This document shows, piece after piece, positions 25,652-33,383 of a stretch of DNA of 64,000 nt. Each line of letters starts with the position of its first letter. Position 1 is the stretch's first letter. The notes under the pieces were generated by a model. It was not told the origin of the DNA. It was given only the letters and a program-made list of their open reading frames with translations, and did no database searches. Source of the stretch: Rugamonas sp. A1-17 (GTDB taxonomy: Bacteria > Pseudomonadota > Gammaproteobacteria > Burkholderiales > Burkholderiaceae_D); assembly GCA_025548565.1 (NCBI GenBank), contig JAJLPB010000016.1:62001-126000 (forward strand). Reading direction: 5' to 3'. A program made the translations under genes and the position numbers.

Positions 25652-27178
25652 CTAGTATCGAAGGGCCGTCATCGCCAGGACTGCGCCATAGGCCACAAAC
25701 AGGCAGGACAGTGCGGTGCCGAAGGCGTAGCGGCCCCGTTTGCGTTTGATTTGCTGGCTTTCGGTCCAGGTCATCGAGACCGTGCCCAGCACCGGCAGGC
25801 CGGTGCGTTCGCGCAGTTCGCTGGGGCTGAGGAAGGTGGGACGCACCTGGCTGATCAGCAAGGCCGCCGCCAGCCCGGTGAGCAGGGCGCCGCCCAGTAC
25901 CAGGCTGGCCAGCAGTATGCGGTTGGGGCCAACCGGCAATAACGGTATGATGGGCGCGTCGATGATCTTGAACGTCATCATATCGGTGTTGGAGCTCAGT
26001 TCGCCGGACAGCTTGGCCGCTTCGCGCCGGCCGATCAGCTTCTCGTAATTGTCCTTGTTGATCAGGTAATCGCGGTTCAGCTGGGCCAGCTCGGATTCGA
26101 TTTCAGGCACCGCGTTGGCCTGCGCCAGCAGGCGCTGGTGGCGCGCGGCGTACTCCTGCACGCGGGCGCTGATGGCCGCCACCTTGGCGTCGGCCTCGGT
26201 TTGCGCGACCTTGAGCTGCTGCAGCATCGGGCTGTAGTTCTTGCCCGGATCGCCCGCAGGCTTGAGCTTGCTTTCCTCCACCTTGCGCGCTTCCAGCTGG
26301 GCCACCAGGCGCTTGGCGGCGATGATGTCGGGATGGAGTTCGGTGTATTGCATGCGCAGGGCGTCGAGGTTTTTGTTCAGGGCGGCGATCCGGCCGTCGA
26401 GCTCGGGGCTGTCGATGCTGGCCGGGTTCAGGTCCGCGCCCAGCACGGGTTCGTCGCCGCTGATCTGGCTGCGGATGGCGTTGCGCGCCTGTTCGGCTTC
26501 CACCAGCTCCAGGCGGGCGGTATTGAGCGTGTCGGCTGACTGCATCAGCTGGTTGCTGTAGTCGACGCCCTGGCGCGGCAGCAGGCCGTTGTTTTTCAGC
26601 TTGAATTCCTTGACGGCGTTTTCCGCATTGATCAGCTTGTCTTCATAGGCCTTGATCTGGTCGTCGATGAACTGCACCGCTTTCTTGGTTTCGCCATTCT
26701 TGCCCTTGAAACTGCCTTCGACAAAGATGGTCAGCAGCGCCTGCACGACGTCGCGCACCAGCCTGGGGCTGCGGCCGTTGTACGTGATGGTGTAGATGTC
26801 GTTGGTGCCGGTGCTGCCGATCTTGATCTTGCCCATCAGCTCTTCCAGCTGCTGTTCGTGGTCGCGCGCGGTCTTGGCGTTCAGGTCCAGGTCTACCGTG
26901 CGCATCACGCGTTCGATGTTCGGGCGGCTGAGCAAGGTGCGGCTCATGATGGAGACCTGCTGCTCAACATTGGGCACGCTGGTCATGCCGGCCAGCAGCG
27001 GCTTCAGGATGCTCTGGGTGTCCACAAAGACACGGGCCGAGGTCTGATAATCGTCGGGCAGCAGCGCCACTTTGGTCCAGCCCGCTAGTGCCACCAGCCA
27101 CATGACGGCGATCGCATACCAGCGGTATTTCCATATCCCCTGCAAACTGATTAACAGCTGGCTAATCATCTGCTCCAT
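25652..27178 (-). CDS. XrtA system polysaccharide chain-length determinant protein (Wzz/PCP family)
   Basis: Protein of 508 residues with membrane segments near residues 18-38 and after about residue 425. Between them is a long periplasmic region rich in heptad-like sequence, such as the KAYEDKLINAENAVKEFK block. That is the architecture of polysaccharide co-polymerases, here of the XrtA type (TIGR03007). The start is ATG 27178 or ATG 27169; GGAG motifs precede both at 10 and 3 bases. It is the first gene of the minus-strand run, downstream of a perfect TATAAT box at 27218-27223. Confidence 0.94.
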   Translation of the reverse strand: MEQMISQLLISLQGIWKYRWYAIAVMWLVALAGWTKVALLPDDYQTSARVFVDTQSILKPLLAGMTSVPNVEQQVSIMSRTLLSRPNIERVMRTVDLDLNAKTARDHEQQLEELMGKIKIGSTGTNDIYTITYNGRSPRLVRDVVQALLTIFVEGSFKGKNGETKKAVQFIDDQIKAYEDKLINAENAVKEFKLKNNGLLPRQGVDYSNQLMQSADTLNTARLELVEAEQARNAIRSQISGDEPVLGADLNPASIDSPELDGRIAALNKNLDALRMQYTELHPDIIAAKRLVAQLEARKVEESKLKPAGDPGKNYSPMLQQLKVAQTEADAKVAAISARVQEYAARHQRLLAQANAVPEIESELAQLNRDYLINKDNYEKLIGRREAAKLSGELSSNTDMMTFKIIDAPIIPLLPVGPNRILLASLVLGGALLTGLAAALLISQVRPTFLSPSELRERTGLPVLGTVSMTWTESQQIKRKRGRYAFGTALSCLFVAYGAVLAMTALRY

Positions 27179-27217
27179 GGTGCGCTTGCTCCGTTGGCCT
27201 GGGGAAGGTGAAACTAA

Positions 27218-27223
27218 ATTATA
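27218..27223 (-). promoter_or_regulatory. Candidate -10 element (TATAAT) for the chain-length/kinase/exosortase operon
   Basis: Read on the minus strand, these six bases are exactly TATAAT and lie about 40 bases upstream of ATG 27178. The hexamer 17 bases further upstream is AAAACA-like and a poor match to TTGACA, so the promoter may need an activator. The assignment rests on the consensus -10 and its position only. Confidence 0.5.
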
Positions 27224-27274
27224 TGGCTCGTTATCCGGGATGTTTTCCTAATTGCTCAGTGATTGAGACAGATC

Positions 27275-27297
27275 AAGCAGCGGCGGGCTGCTTTTCT
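27275..27297 (+). promoter_or_regulatory. Leader hairpin with T-run, possible attenuator upstream of the export lipoprotein gene
   Basis: AAGCAGC (27275-27281) pairs perfectly with GCTGCTT (27287-27293) across a five-base loop, and the stem runs directly into TTTTCT. This has the form of a small intrinsic terminator. It sits between the divergent promoters and the Wza-like gene (ATG 27335), on that gene's own strand, so premature termination of the leader transcript is possible. A 7-bp stem is short; chance is not excluded. Confidence 0.4.
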
Positions 27298-27334
27298 GAA
27301 TCATGAAAGCTGGACCATTGAAGCGAGGCTCGTC

Positions 27335-27946
27335 ATGCATCCACTATTGCGTATTGCCGCAGCGGCCTGCCTGCCGCTGCTGTTGCTGGCGGGCTGCGCG
27401 CACCGAGCGGCGCTGCCGCCGGAAGAACCGCTCGCCCCCTTGGGCGACTATCTGATCGGCGCCGGCGATGTGGTCAACATCAACGTCTGGCGCAATCCCG
27501 AGGTGTCCGTGAGCGTGCCGGTCCGGCCAGACGGAAAGATCACCACGCCGCTGGTCGAGGATTTGCAGGCGGCCGGCAAAACGTCGACCCAGCTGGCGCG
27601 CGATATCGAGAAGGCGCTGGAGAAGTACATCCAACAACCGATGGCGACCGTGATCGTGACCAGCTTTGTCGGCCCGTACAACCAGCAGATCCGGGTGATC
27701 GGCCAAGCCGCCAAGCCGCAGGCGCTGGCCTACCGGCAGGGCATGTCGCTGATGGACGTGCTGATCGCGGTGGGCGGCATCACGGACTTCGCGGCCGGCA
27801 ACAAGGCGCAGATCATCCGTACCGTGCGGGGCAACCGGCAGAGCTTGCCTGTGCGCCTGCAGGACCTCTTGCGTGACGGCGATATTTCTGCCAATGTCGC
27901 GGTGCAGCCCGGCGACGTGTTGGTGATCCCGGAAAGCTGGTTCTGA
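27335..27946 (+). CDS. XrtA system polysaccharide export lipoprotein (Wza-like, Poly_export/SLBB)
   Basis: Protein of 203 residues. The signal peptide ends in LLLLAGC, with Cys21 as the lipidation site, which supports ATG 27335 over the longer upstream frame. The mature part has the Poly_export domain (YLIGAGDVVNINVWRNPEVSV, RPDGKITTPLVEDLQAAGKT) and an SLBB-like segment (IRVIGQAAKPQALAYR, LIAVGGITDFAAG). It should form the outer-membrane export complex, working with the chain-length protein that diverges from it. It is short compared with E. coli Wza, as is usual for XrtA loci (TIGR03027 type). Confidence 0.95.
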   Translation: MHPLLRIAAAACLPLLLLAGCAHRAALPPEEPLAPLGDYLIGAGDVVNINVWRNPEVSVSVPVRPDGKITTPLVEDLQAAGKTSTQLARDIEKALEKYIQQPMATVIVTSFVGPYNQQIRVIGQAAKPQALAYRQGMSLMDVLIAVGGITDFAAGNKAQIIRTVRGNRQSLPVRLQDLLRDGDISANVAVQPGDVLVIPESWF

Positions 27947-27993
27947 AACGTAAAAATATATTTTGATAGTTGGGGAACTTTCCATCAAAAAGG

Positions 27994-28052
27994 CAGGTCT
28001 GAAGAGCATGAGCCCCAGTTTGTCTTTATTTGGCAACTGGCCGACAGACCTG
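27994..28052. promoter_or_regulatory. Long-spaced inverted repeat before the N-acyltransferase gene
   Basis: CAGGTCTG at 27994-28001 is repeated exactly as its reverse complement CAGACCTG at 28045-28052, 43 bases apart. The right arm ends just before the AGGAT ribosome-binding site of the gene starting at GTG 28067. The arms could pair in mRNA or be two half-sites for a dimeric regulator. No known binding motif is recognised. Confidence 0.35.
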
Positions 28053-28066
28053 ACAGGATCCCCACC

Positions 28067-28810
28067 GTGCAATATGACGACGCGATAGTTTCATTTGAAG
28101 CCGGTCCAGGCCTGCGCGACCTCGTGGTCGGCGAAGGCACCGCCAACAAGGAATTGGACCATACGATAGACCAGCAGATTTTCCATATCCGTATGGCAAA
28201 CTCGCAGGGCCGCCGGGAAGCGGCCAGCTTGTTGCTCAAAAAAATGTACGGGTGGCGCGGTTATTCGGTCGATCCCAATGCGCCGCATGCGCTCAACAAG
28301 ATCACGCTGTTTGCCGAGACGGGCGGCCAGACCGTGGGCACCATGTCCCTGTGCCTCGATAGCGATGAAGTCGGCTTGCCGGCCGATGAAAATTTCCGGG
28401 ACAAGCTCGACGACCTGCGCGCTCAGCACCGGCGCCTGTGCGAACCGTCGCGGCTGGCGATCGACAAAGGGGTGTCCAAGCGCGTGTTCGCGGCCCTGAT
28501 TCATATTTCCTATATTTATGCACGCAACATCCACGGCTATACCGATTACGTGATCGAGGTGAATCCGCGCCACGTCATGTTTTACAAGCGCATGTTGGGC
28601 TTCCGTGATTTCGGCGGAGAGCGGCAGTGCACACGGGTTGGCGCACCGGCTGTGTTGTTGCGCCTGGAACTGGACTACATGGGAGAACAGATCCGAAAGT
28701 TCGGCGGCCTGATGGAGCAACAGACCACGGAGCGCTCGTTTTACCCCTACTTCTTCCCGACGTGGGACGAGCCGGGTATCACCGGGCGCCTGATAAGCGG
28801 CAGAGGTTAA
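28067..28810 (+). CDS. PEP-CTERM/exosortase-associated N-acyltransferase (FeeM/autoinducer-synthase-like GNAT)
   Basis: Protein of 247 residues. The core CEPSRLAIDKGVSKRVF, ARNIHGYTDYVIEVNPRHV and FYKRMLGFRDFGGERQC resembles long-chain N-acyl amino acid synthases (FeeM) and, more distantly, LuxI-type autoinducer synthases. These use acyl-ACP as donor in a GNAT-like fold. N-acyl amino acid synthases linked to PEP-CTERM/exosortase loci are known (TIGR03694-type family). The product may therefore be an N-acyl amino acid used as signal or lipid. The start is GTG 28067 with AGGAT 8 bases upstream. It follows the export gene by 120 bases and ends exactly one base before the convergent protease stop. 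Confidence 0.8.
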   Translation: MQYDDAIVSFEAGPGLRDLVVGEGTANKELDHTIDQQIFHIRMANSQGRREAASLLLKKMYGWRGYSVDPNAPHALNKITLFAETGGQTVGTMSLCLDSDEVGLPADENFRDKLDDLRAQHRRLCEPSRLAIDKGVSKRVFAALIHISYIYARNIHGYTDYVIEVNPRHVMFYKRMLGFRDFGGERQCTRVGAPAVLLRLELDYMGEQIRKFGGLMEQQTTERSFYPYFFPTWDEPGITGRLISGRG

Positions 28811-29563
28811 CTATTCCGGCGGCGCTTCAAGGAAACTGGCCGGTATGGCGTAGGCGATGCCGCTGGGCGCGCTGATGGCCGTTTCCTTGACCCCTTTCAC
28901 GAACACCATGTTGACGATGCCGATCACCTCGCCGGTGTCCGGGTCAAACAGGGGACTTCCGCTGTTCCCCGGATAGGCTGTGCCGTCGAGCTGGAACACG
29001 AGATAGGGGGATTTTTGCAGCTGCTTCAGCAGTTTGCCGTCGAGTTTGCTTGAACTGAGCGAAGGCATCGCCACGGGGGTGATGGCGGAGACGGTGCAGC
29101 GGTGGGTCACCTGGCGCAGCCCCAGGACCATGCCAAGCGGGAAGCCCATGAAGGCCAGCGACTTTCCCTCCTGGACTTTGGCGGAATCGCCCAGCTTGAG
29201 CGCGGGGATGGGCACGCCACGCACACGCAGGCGGGCGAGGTCGTGCTCCTTGTCGAGCATGATGACTGTGGCTGCGCGGAATTGCGAATTGTCGCCCTGG
29301 CGCACGAGGACGCCCAACATGTCGCCCTGGTCAGTCCGGAGCAGCTCGCTGACCACATGGGCCGCGGTGACGACGGTCAGGCCGTCGTCGATCGCGAAGC
29401 CGGAGCCGATAAACGACAAGGCCGGGCTGCGGGTTTTCTGAAAGCTCCCGATGCCAACCACCGATGGTTTCACACGTTCGATAGTGCGGCTGAGCTCGTC
29501 GGCGATGGCCGGCGTCGCCAGGTACAAGGCCAACAGCGCGGCACGGCAAGAAATTTTTAGCAT
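28811..29563 (-). CDS. Secreted trypsin-like serine protease (S1 family)
   Basis: Protein of 250 residues starting at ATG 29563 with a signal peptide (SCRAALLALYLATPAIADE). The chymotrypsin-fold catalytic triad is visible: His in VVTAAHVVSE, Asp in DKEHDLARLRV and Ser in GNSGSPLFDP. There is no PDZ domain, so it is shorter than DegP/DegS. It overlaps the stop region of the upstream ligase-like gene by 7 bases and should be co-translated with it. A role in processing surface proteins or in quality control around the export machinery is inferred from location only. It has no PEP-CTERM tail. Confidence 0.88.
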   Translation of the reverse strand: MLKISCRAALLALYLATPAIADELSRTIERVKPSVVGIGSFQKTRSPALSFIGSGFAIDDGLTVVTAAHVVSELLRTDQGDMLGVLVRQGDNSQFRAATVIMLDKEHDLARLRVRGVPIPALKLGDSAKVQEGKSLAFMGFPLGMVLGLRQVTHRCTVSAITPVAMPSLSSSKLDGKLLKQLQKSPYLVFQLDGTAYPGNSGSPLFDPDTGEVIGIVNMVFVKGVKETAISAPSGIAYAIPASFLEAPPE

Positions 29564-31917
29564 GGGGAACTCCTTGCAAGTATGGCGGATGGCGCCGCTC
29601 GAAGCGCCGAGGCGCACAGCAGCAGCATGAATAGCAGCGTGATGCGAGGTACGTCAAGCAGGCTGTCGAACAGCCCCACCATTTGAAACGCGACCAGCGC
29701 TGCAAGCAGGGCCAGCGGCAGGGCCTTCTCATTGCCGGCGGACGAGCGGCGCAGCAGTTCGGCTCCCGCGCTGCCGAGCAGTCCCACGTAGGCCAACAGG
29801 CCGGGCCAGCCCATTTCGAAATACAGGTTAAGGCCAAGGTTTTTGATATGCCAGGGCAAATGATAACGGTCGCTGCTGAAGAACCAATAGTCGTTCAGCG
29901 CTGAAAATGCGCCGTTGCGCACAAGCTCGTGTTGATCGGCCTGCCTGCGCAGGCTGATATTGTCCAGGTCCAGCATGGCCTGATCGCCCTCTGTGGCGAG
30001 CTCCAGTTGCACCCGGCGGCCCGATTGGCCAAGCACACCTGAGGACAGCCTGAATTGGTAGCGTTGCCAGGTCGGCGCCAATGGGATTTGACGCAGGGGC
30101 AGGGCGATACAGCCTTGTGGGTAGAGCAGCTGGCGTTCGCACAGCTTCACGTGCAGGAAAGCCGGAACGTTGGTGTTGCGCACGTCCAGCGCCAGCACGT
30201 AAGTGGTGTCCGGCTGAGCCGCAACGACTTGCAGCATGCGCAGCATTTCTCCATAGCCTGCCGGATATTCGCCCGCGGTCAGCCGAAGGTAGCGGTTCCC
30301 GTCCTGGTCCAGATAGCGATAGGTTGGGGGGACCTCGCGCTGCTGGTTACGCCAAAAATATAGCGACGGAAATTTACCCCAGCCCGCGCCCAACAGCGTG
30401 CTGTTCCAATCGTCATCCATCAGCTGGAGTGTCTGCTTCCAGTGCCGCACCCGCGTGAACAGGTCATCTCCGGTATGAGCAAAACGCTCGCCGACGAAGT
30501 AGCCGTTGTAGACGGGAATGACGGTCGCCAGCACCGCCACGCCCGCCATCAGCGCGGTCAGGCCATGCGGACTGGAACCCCACACGGGGCGGCGCAGCAG
30601 GAGGTTGACGGCCAGCGGAGACATGGCAATCAACACCACGGCAGCGCTCAAGGCTAAGGTTGTCGAGCCGGCGTGATGATAGGCGATCCAGACCATGTTC
30701 ACCGACAGCCCTGCCAAGGCCAGCGTGGATAGCGGAAGCAGGCGGGCGGGGTGGCGGATGCTCAGTCCGAAAGTCAGCGACGAGCACAGGAACAGCAGGT
30801 AAGGCGTCTTTAACACCGCCCACGGGGGCTCGCCCACAGGCAACATCCAGGCCAGCACGCCCGCGACAAGCATTCCGCAGATCAAACCGCTTGCGGCGAC
30901 CAGTGGCTTCATGGTGTGTGCCGCCAATATCCACGCCGCCGCCAGCAGGACCAGAGCCGCGTAAAATCCGCGATAGCCGCTGCTTTCGAATACTGCGTCG
31001 AGCACGTAGGCGATCATTGCGATGCCCATCGCGACGGCCAGAGCCATACGCCAGCGGCGCCGCATCAGCTCGCTATTCCACATTGCCAACAGCATCAGTG
31101 CGGCGGCGGCATAGGCCAGATACAGGCCGCGGGAGAATGTGCTCAGCCCGGCATACAGCGCCAGCGGCAACAGCAGCAGCGCGCCTGCCCGGTGCGCCAG
31201 CGAGTGCTTGCCGAACAACCACGCCGCAAGCAGCGGAGCGCTCATCGCCAGGTAGCCGTCCAGCGCCGCACCGCCAGTATGCATGGCGGAAAAGGGGGCC
31301 GTGATCCGATAATCGCTGGCGAAATTGAGCAGGCCTGGAAACTGCCAACGCTCGATCGTGGCCGCAGCCGCCACCAATCCCAGGCCGATCAACATTCCGG
31401 GCAGCAGGAAACGGTGCAATCCCGCCAAGCGTGGGCCGACGGCTTGCTTCAGGGGCGGCAGCAGGACGAACGTCCACAACCAGGCCTTGCCGACACGTAG
31501 CGCGTTATACGGGCTGAGATAGCTGTTGAAGGAGTTGGCGTCGATGATGGACAGTGGTTGTAATCCCCGCCAGAGGGCTATGCCACTGGCGCCCGCCAGG
31601 AATGCCAAGCTGATCCGGAACAGCGGCGGAAAGCCGGGCCGGAGGCCGTGGGTGTCGAGATGCCAATAGCAGAAGCCTGCAGTCAATAGCAACAGCAGAT
31701 CGATTTCCTCGACAAAGAACCATCCGGTATGCGGTGCGAGATCCAGAACCGGAAGCAAGGCGGGCAGGACCAGCAGCCACAGCACGGGGCGCCACCAGAG
31801 CAGCGCGCCATATGTGAGCAGGACAGCGGCCAGCCAGCTGTCGTCGAGCGGATAGGCAGCGAGCGCCAATAACAGACCGCCAAAGAATGCCCACGAGAGC
31901 AGGCGTGCGCACAACAT
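29557..31917 (-). CDS. O-antigen ligase-like membrane protein with inserted extracytoplasmic domain
   Basis: Protein of 786 residues. At least ten hydrophobic segments occupy about residues 8-470, including the RVGKAWLWTFVLLPPL block and the STFSRGLYLAYAA segment typical of Wzy/WaaL enzymes. The large periplasmic loop contains RVRHWKQTLQLMDDDW and LLGAGWGKFPSLYFW at about 488-522, and the family's closing block HIKNLGLNLYFEMGWPGLLAY at about 690-710. Between these lies an insertion of roughly 140 residues (about 530-668) of beta-strand character, with LALDVRNTNVPAF and LQLELATEGDQAMLDLDNISLRR-like composition. It resembles a jelly-roll or carbohydrate-binding module. It probably polymerises or ligates the exopolysaccharide; the insertion may bind the chain. 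Confidence 0.82.
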   Translation of the reverse strand: MLCARLLSWAFFGGLLLALAAYPLDDSWLAAVLLTYGALLWWRPVLWLLVLPALLPVLDLAPHTGWFFVEEIDLLLLLTAGFCYWHLDTHGLRPGFPPLFRISLAFLAGASGIALWRGLQPLSIIDANSFNSYLSPYNALRVGKAWLWTFVLLPPLKQAVGPRLAGLHRFLLPGMLIGLGLVAAAATIERWQFPGLLNFASDYRITAPFSAMHTGGAALDGYLAMSAPLLAAWLFGKHSLAHRAGALLLLPLALYAGLSTFSRGLYLAYAAAALMLLAMWNSELMRRRWRMALAVAMGIAMIAYVLDAVFESSGYRGFYAALVLLAAAWILAAHTMKPLVAASGLICGMLVAGVLAWMLPVGEPPWAVLKTPYLLFLCSSLTFGLSIRHPARLLPLSTLALAGLSVNMVWIAYHHAGSTTLALSAAVVLIAMSPLAVNLLLRRPVWGSSPHGLTALMAGVAVLATVIPVYNGYFVGERFAHTGDDLFTRVRHWKQTLQLMDDDWNSTLLGAGWGKFPSLYFWRNQQREVPPTYRYLDQDGNRYLRLTAGEYPAGYGEMLRMLQVVAAQPDTTYVLALDVRNTNVPAFLHVKLCERQLLYPQGCIALPLRQIPLAPTWQRYQFRLSSGVLGQSGRRVQLELATEGDQAMLDLDNISLRRQADQHELVRNGAFSALNDYWFFSSDRYHLPWHIKNLGLNLYFEMGWPGLLAYVGLLGSAGAELLRRSSAGNEKALPLALLAALVAFQMVGLFDSLLDVPRITLLFMLLLCASALRAAPSAILARSSPC

Positions 31918-32102
31918 GAGGATCTCCCCGCCGAACGGTAAGGATAGGGTAGGAACTCTCTTCGCATGCCCTCTTGATCGGCCGCAAATGAACGCGCCTT
32001 GTCACGCATTCGGCGCCGGTTTGCGCCATCTCAACGGCGGGCCGGGAGCGCTCCGTAGAATCGGCCCAGACGTGTGTCTAACGCTTTGACGCGAGGTGCG
32101 CT

Positions 32103-33383
32103 ATGGAAGTGGTCGCGGTGGTGGGACTGGGATATGTGGGCTTGTCGCTGGCGGTGGCGTTCGGGTCGCGCCGCCGCACCATCGGGGTCGACCTGTCGGC
32201 GCGCAAGGTCGCCAGCTACCGGCGAGGAATCGATCCGGGCTGCGAGGTGACAGCCGAGCAGTTTGCGGCGGCCCGTTGGCTGGAGATGGGTTGCGATCCC
32301 GCCGTCCTTAGCGAGGCGGACTATATCGTGGTGGCCGTGCCCACGCCGGTCGACAGCGCCCATAATCCGGATTTTTCAGCGCTGATCGGTGCCAGCCAAT
32401 CCGTCGGCCGCTATATGAAACTCGGCGCGGTTGTGATCTTCGAGTCCACCGTCTATCCCGGCGCCACCGAGGAAGTCTGCATTCCAGTGCTGGAACAGTG
32501 CTCCGGCCTGAAATGGCAGCGTGACTTCCATATCGGTTTTTCGCCGGAACGCATCAATCCCGGCGACAGCGAACACACGCTGGCCACCGTTCGCAAGATT
32601 GTCGCCGGCGACGACGAACCGACCCTGCGGCGCGTCGCGGCGCTGTACGAGGAAGTGGTGGGCGCCGGGGTTCACCGCGCCTCCAGCATCATGGTCGCGG
32701 AGGCCGCCAAAGTGATAGAAAACACCCAGCGCGACCTCAATATCGCGCTGATGAATGAGCTGGCGATCATCTTTGACCGGCTCGATATCGACACGCTGGA
32801 AGTCTTGCAGGCGGCCGGCACCAAATGGAATTTCCTGCCGTTCCGGCCAGGGTTGGTTGGTGGCCATTGCATCGGCGTCGATCCCTACTACCTGACGCAC
32901 AAGGCGGAAATGCTGGGCTATCACCCGCATGTGATCCTGGCAGGGCGCCGCATCAACGATGGCATGGCCAAGTTCGTCGCCGAGAAGACCGTGAAGGAAA
33001 TGGTGCGCGCCGGGTTCCGGCTCAAGGGATGCCGGGTCAATGTGCTGGGCCTGACATTCAAGGAAAACTGTCCCGACCTGCGCAATTCCAAGGTCGCCGA
33101 CCTGATCGTCGAGCTGCGGTCCTATGGCTTGCAGGTGCACGTGCATGACCCGGTGGCGGATCCGGACGAGGCGCAGCACGAATATGGTGTGCAGCTGGAG
33201 CAATGGGACGATCTGCCTTGCGCGGAAGCGTTAATCAGCGCGGTGGCGCATCGCGAGTTGGCCGAGCGCCCTTTGCAGCAGATCCGGGCCAAGATCGTGC
33301 AGGACGGCTGCTTCATCGATCTGAAGTCCCAGTTCGACGAACGGGCGCTGCGTCAAAGCGGACTCAGCGTGTGGAGGCTGTGA
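32103..33383 (+). CDS. tviB: UDP-N-acetyl-hexosamine 6-dehydrogenase (TviB/WbpO-type nucleotide sugar dehydrogenase)
   Basis: Protein of 426 residues, the normal length. It has the NAD-binding site VVGLGYVGLSLAVAFG, the central helix Lys/Asn block EAAKVIENTQRDLNIALMNE and the catalytic cysteine in GGHCIGVDPYYLTHKAE, followed by the C-terminal VNVLGLTFKENCPDLRNSK. The GGHCIGVDPYYL form is characteristic of the TviB/WbpO subgroup that oxidises UDP-GlcNAc or UDP-GalNAc to the uronate, and not of Ugd. GAGGT lies 6 bases before ATG 32103. It is coupled to the next gene by TGATG. Substrate choice (GlcNAc or GalNAc) is inferred from the TviC neighbour. Confidence 0.92.
   Translation: MEVVAVVGLGYVGLSLAVAFGSRRRTIGVDLSARKVASYRRGIDPGCEVTAEQFAAARWLEMGCDPAVLSEADYIVVAVPTPVDSAHNPDFSALIGASQSVGRYMKLGAVVIFESTVYPGATEEVCIPVLEQCSGLKWQRDFHIGFSPERINPGDSEHTLATVRKIVAGDDEPTLRRVAALYEEVVGAGVHRASSIMVAEAAKVIENTQRDLNIALMNELAIIFDRLDIDTLEVLQAAGTKWNFLPFRPGLVGGHCIGVDPYYLTHKAEMLGYHPHVILAGRRINDGMAKFVAEKTVKEMVRAGFRLKGCRVNVLGLTFKENCPDLRNSKVADLIVELRSYGLQVHVHDPVADPDEAQHEYGVQLEQWDDLPCAEALISAVAHRELAERPLQQIRAKIVQDGCFIDLKSQFDERALRQSGLSVWRL

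Noticed and set aside
27946..28067. Separate small gene between the export lipoprotein and the N-acyltransferase
   Set aside because: The 120 bases are A/T-rich without a plausible start and ribosome-binding site pair. Only the inverted repeat is noteworthy.
28067..28810. LuxI-type acyl-homoserine-lactone synthase
   Set aside because: There is no adjacent LuxR-type gene, and the CEPSRLAIDKG...NPRHVMFYKR core fits N-acyl amino acid synthases better than LuxI.
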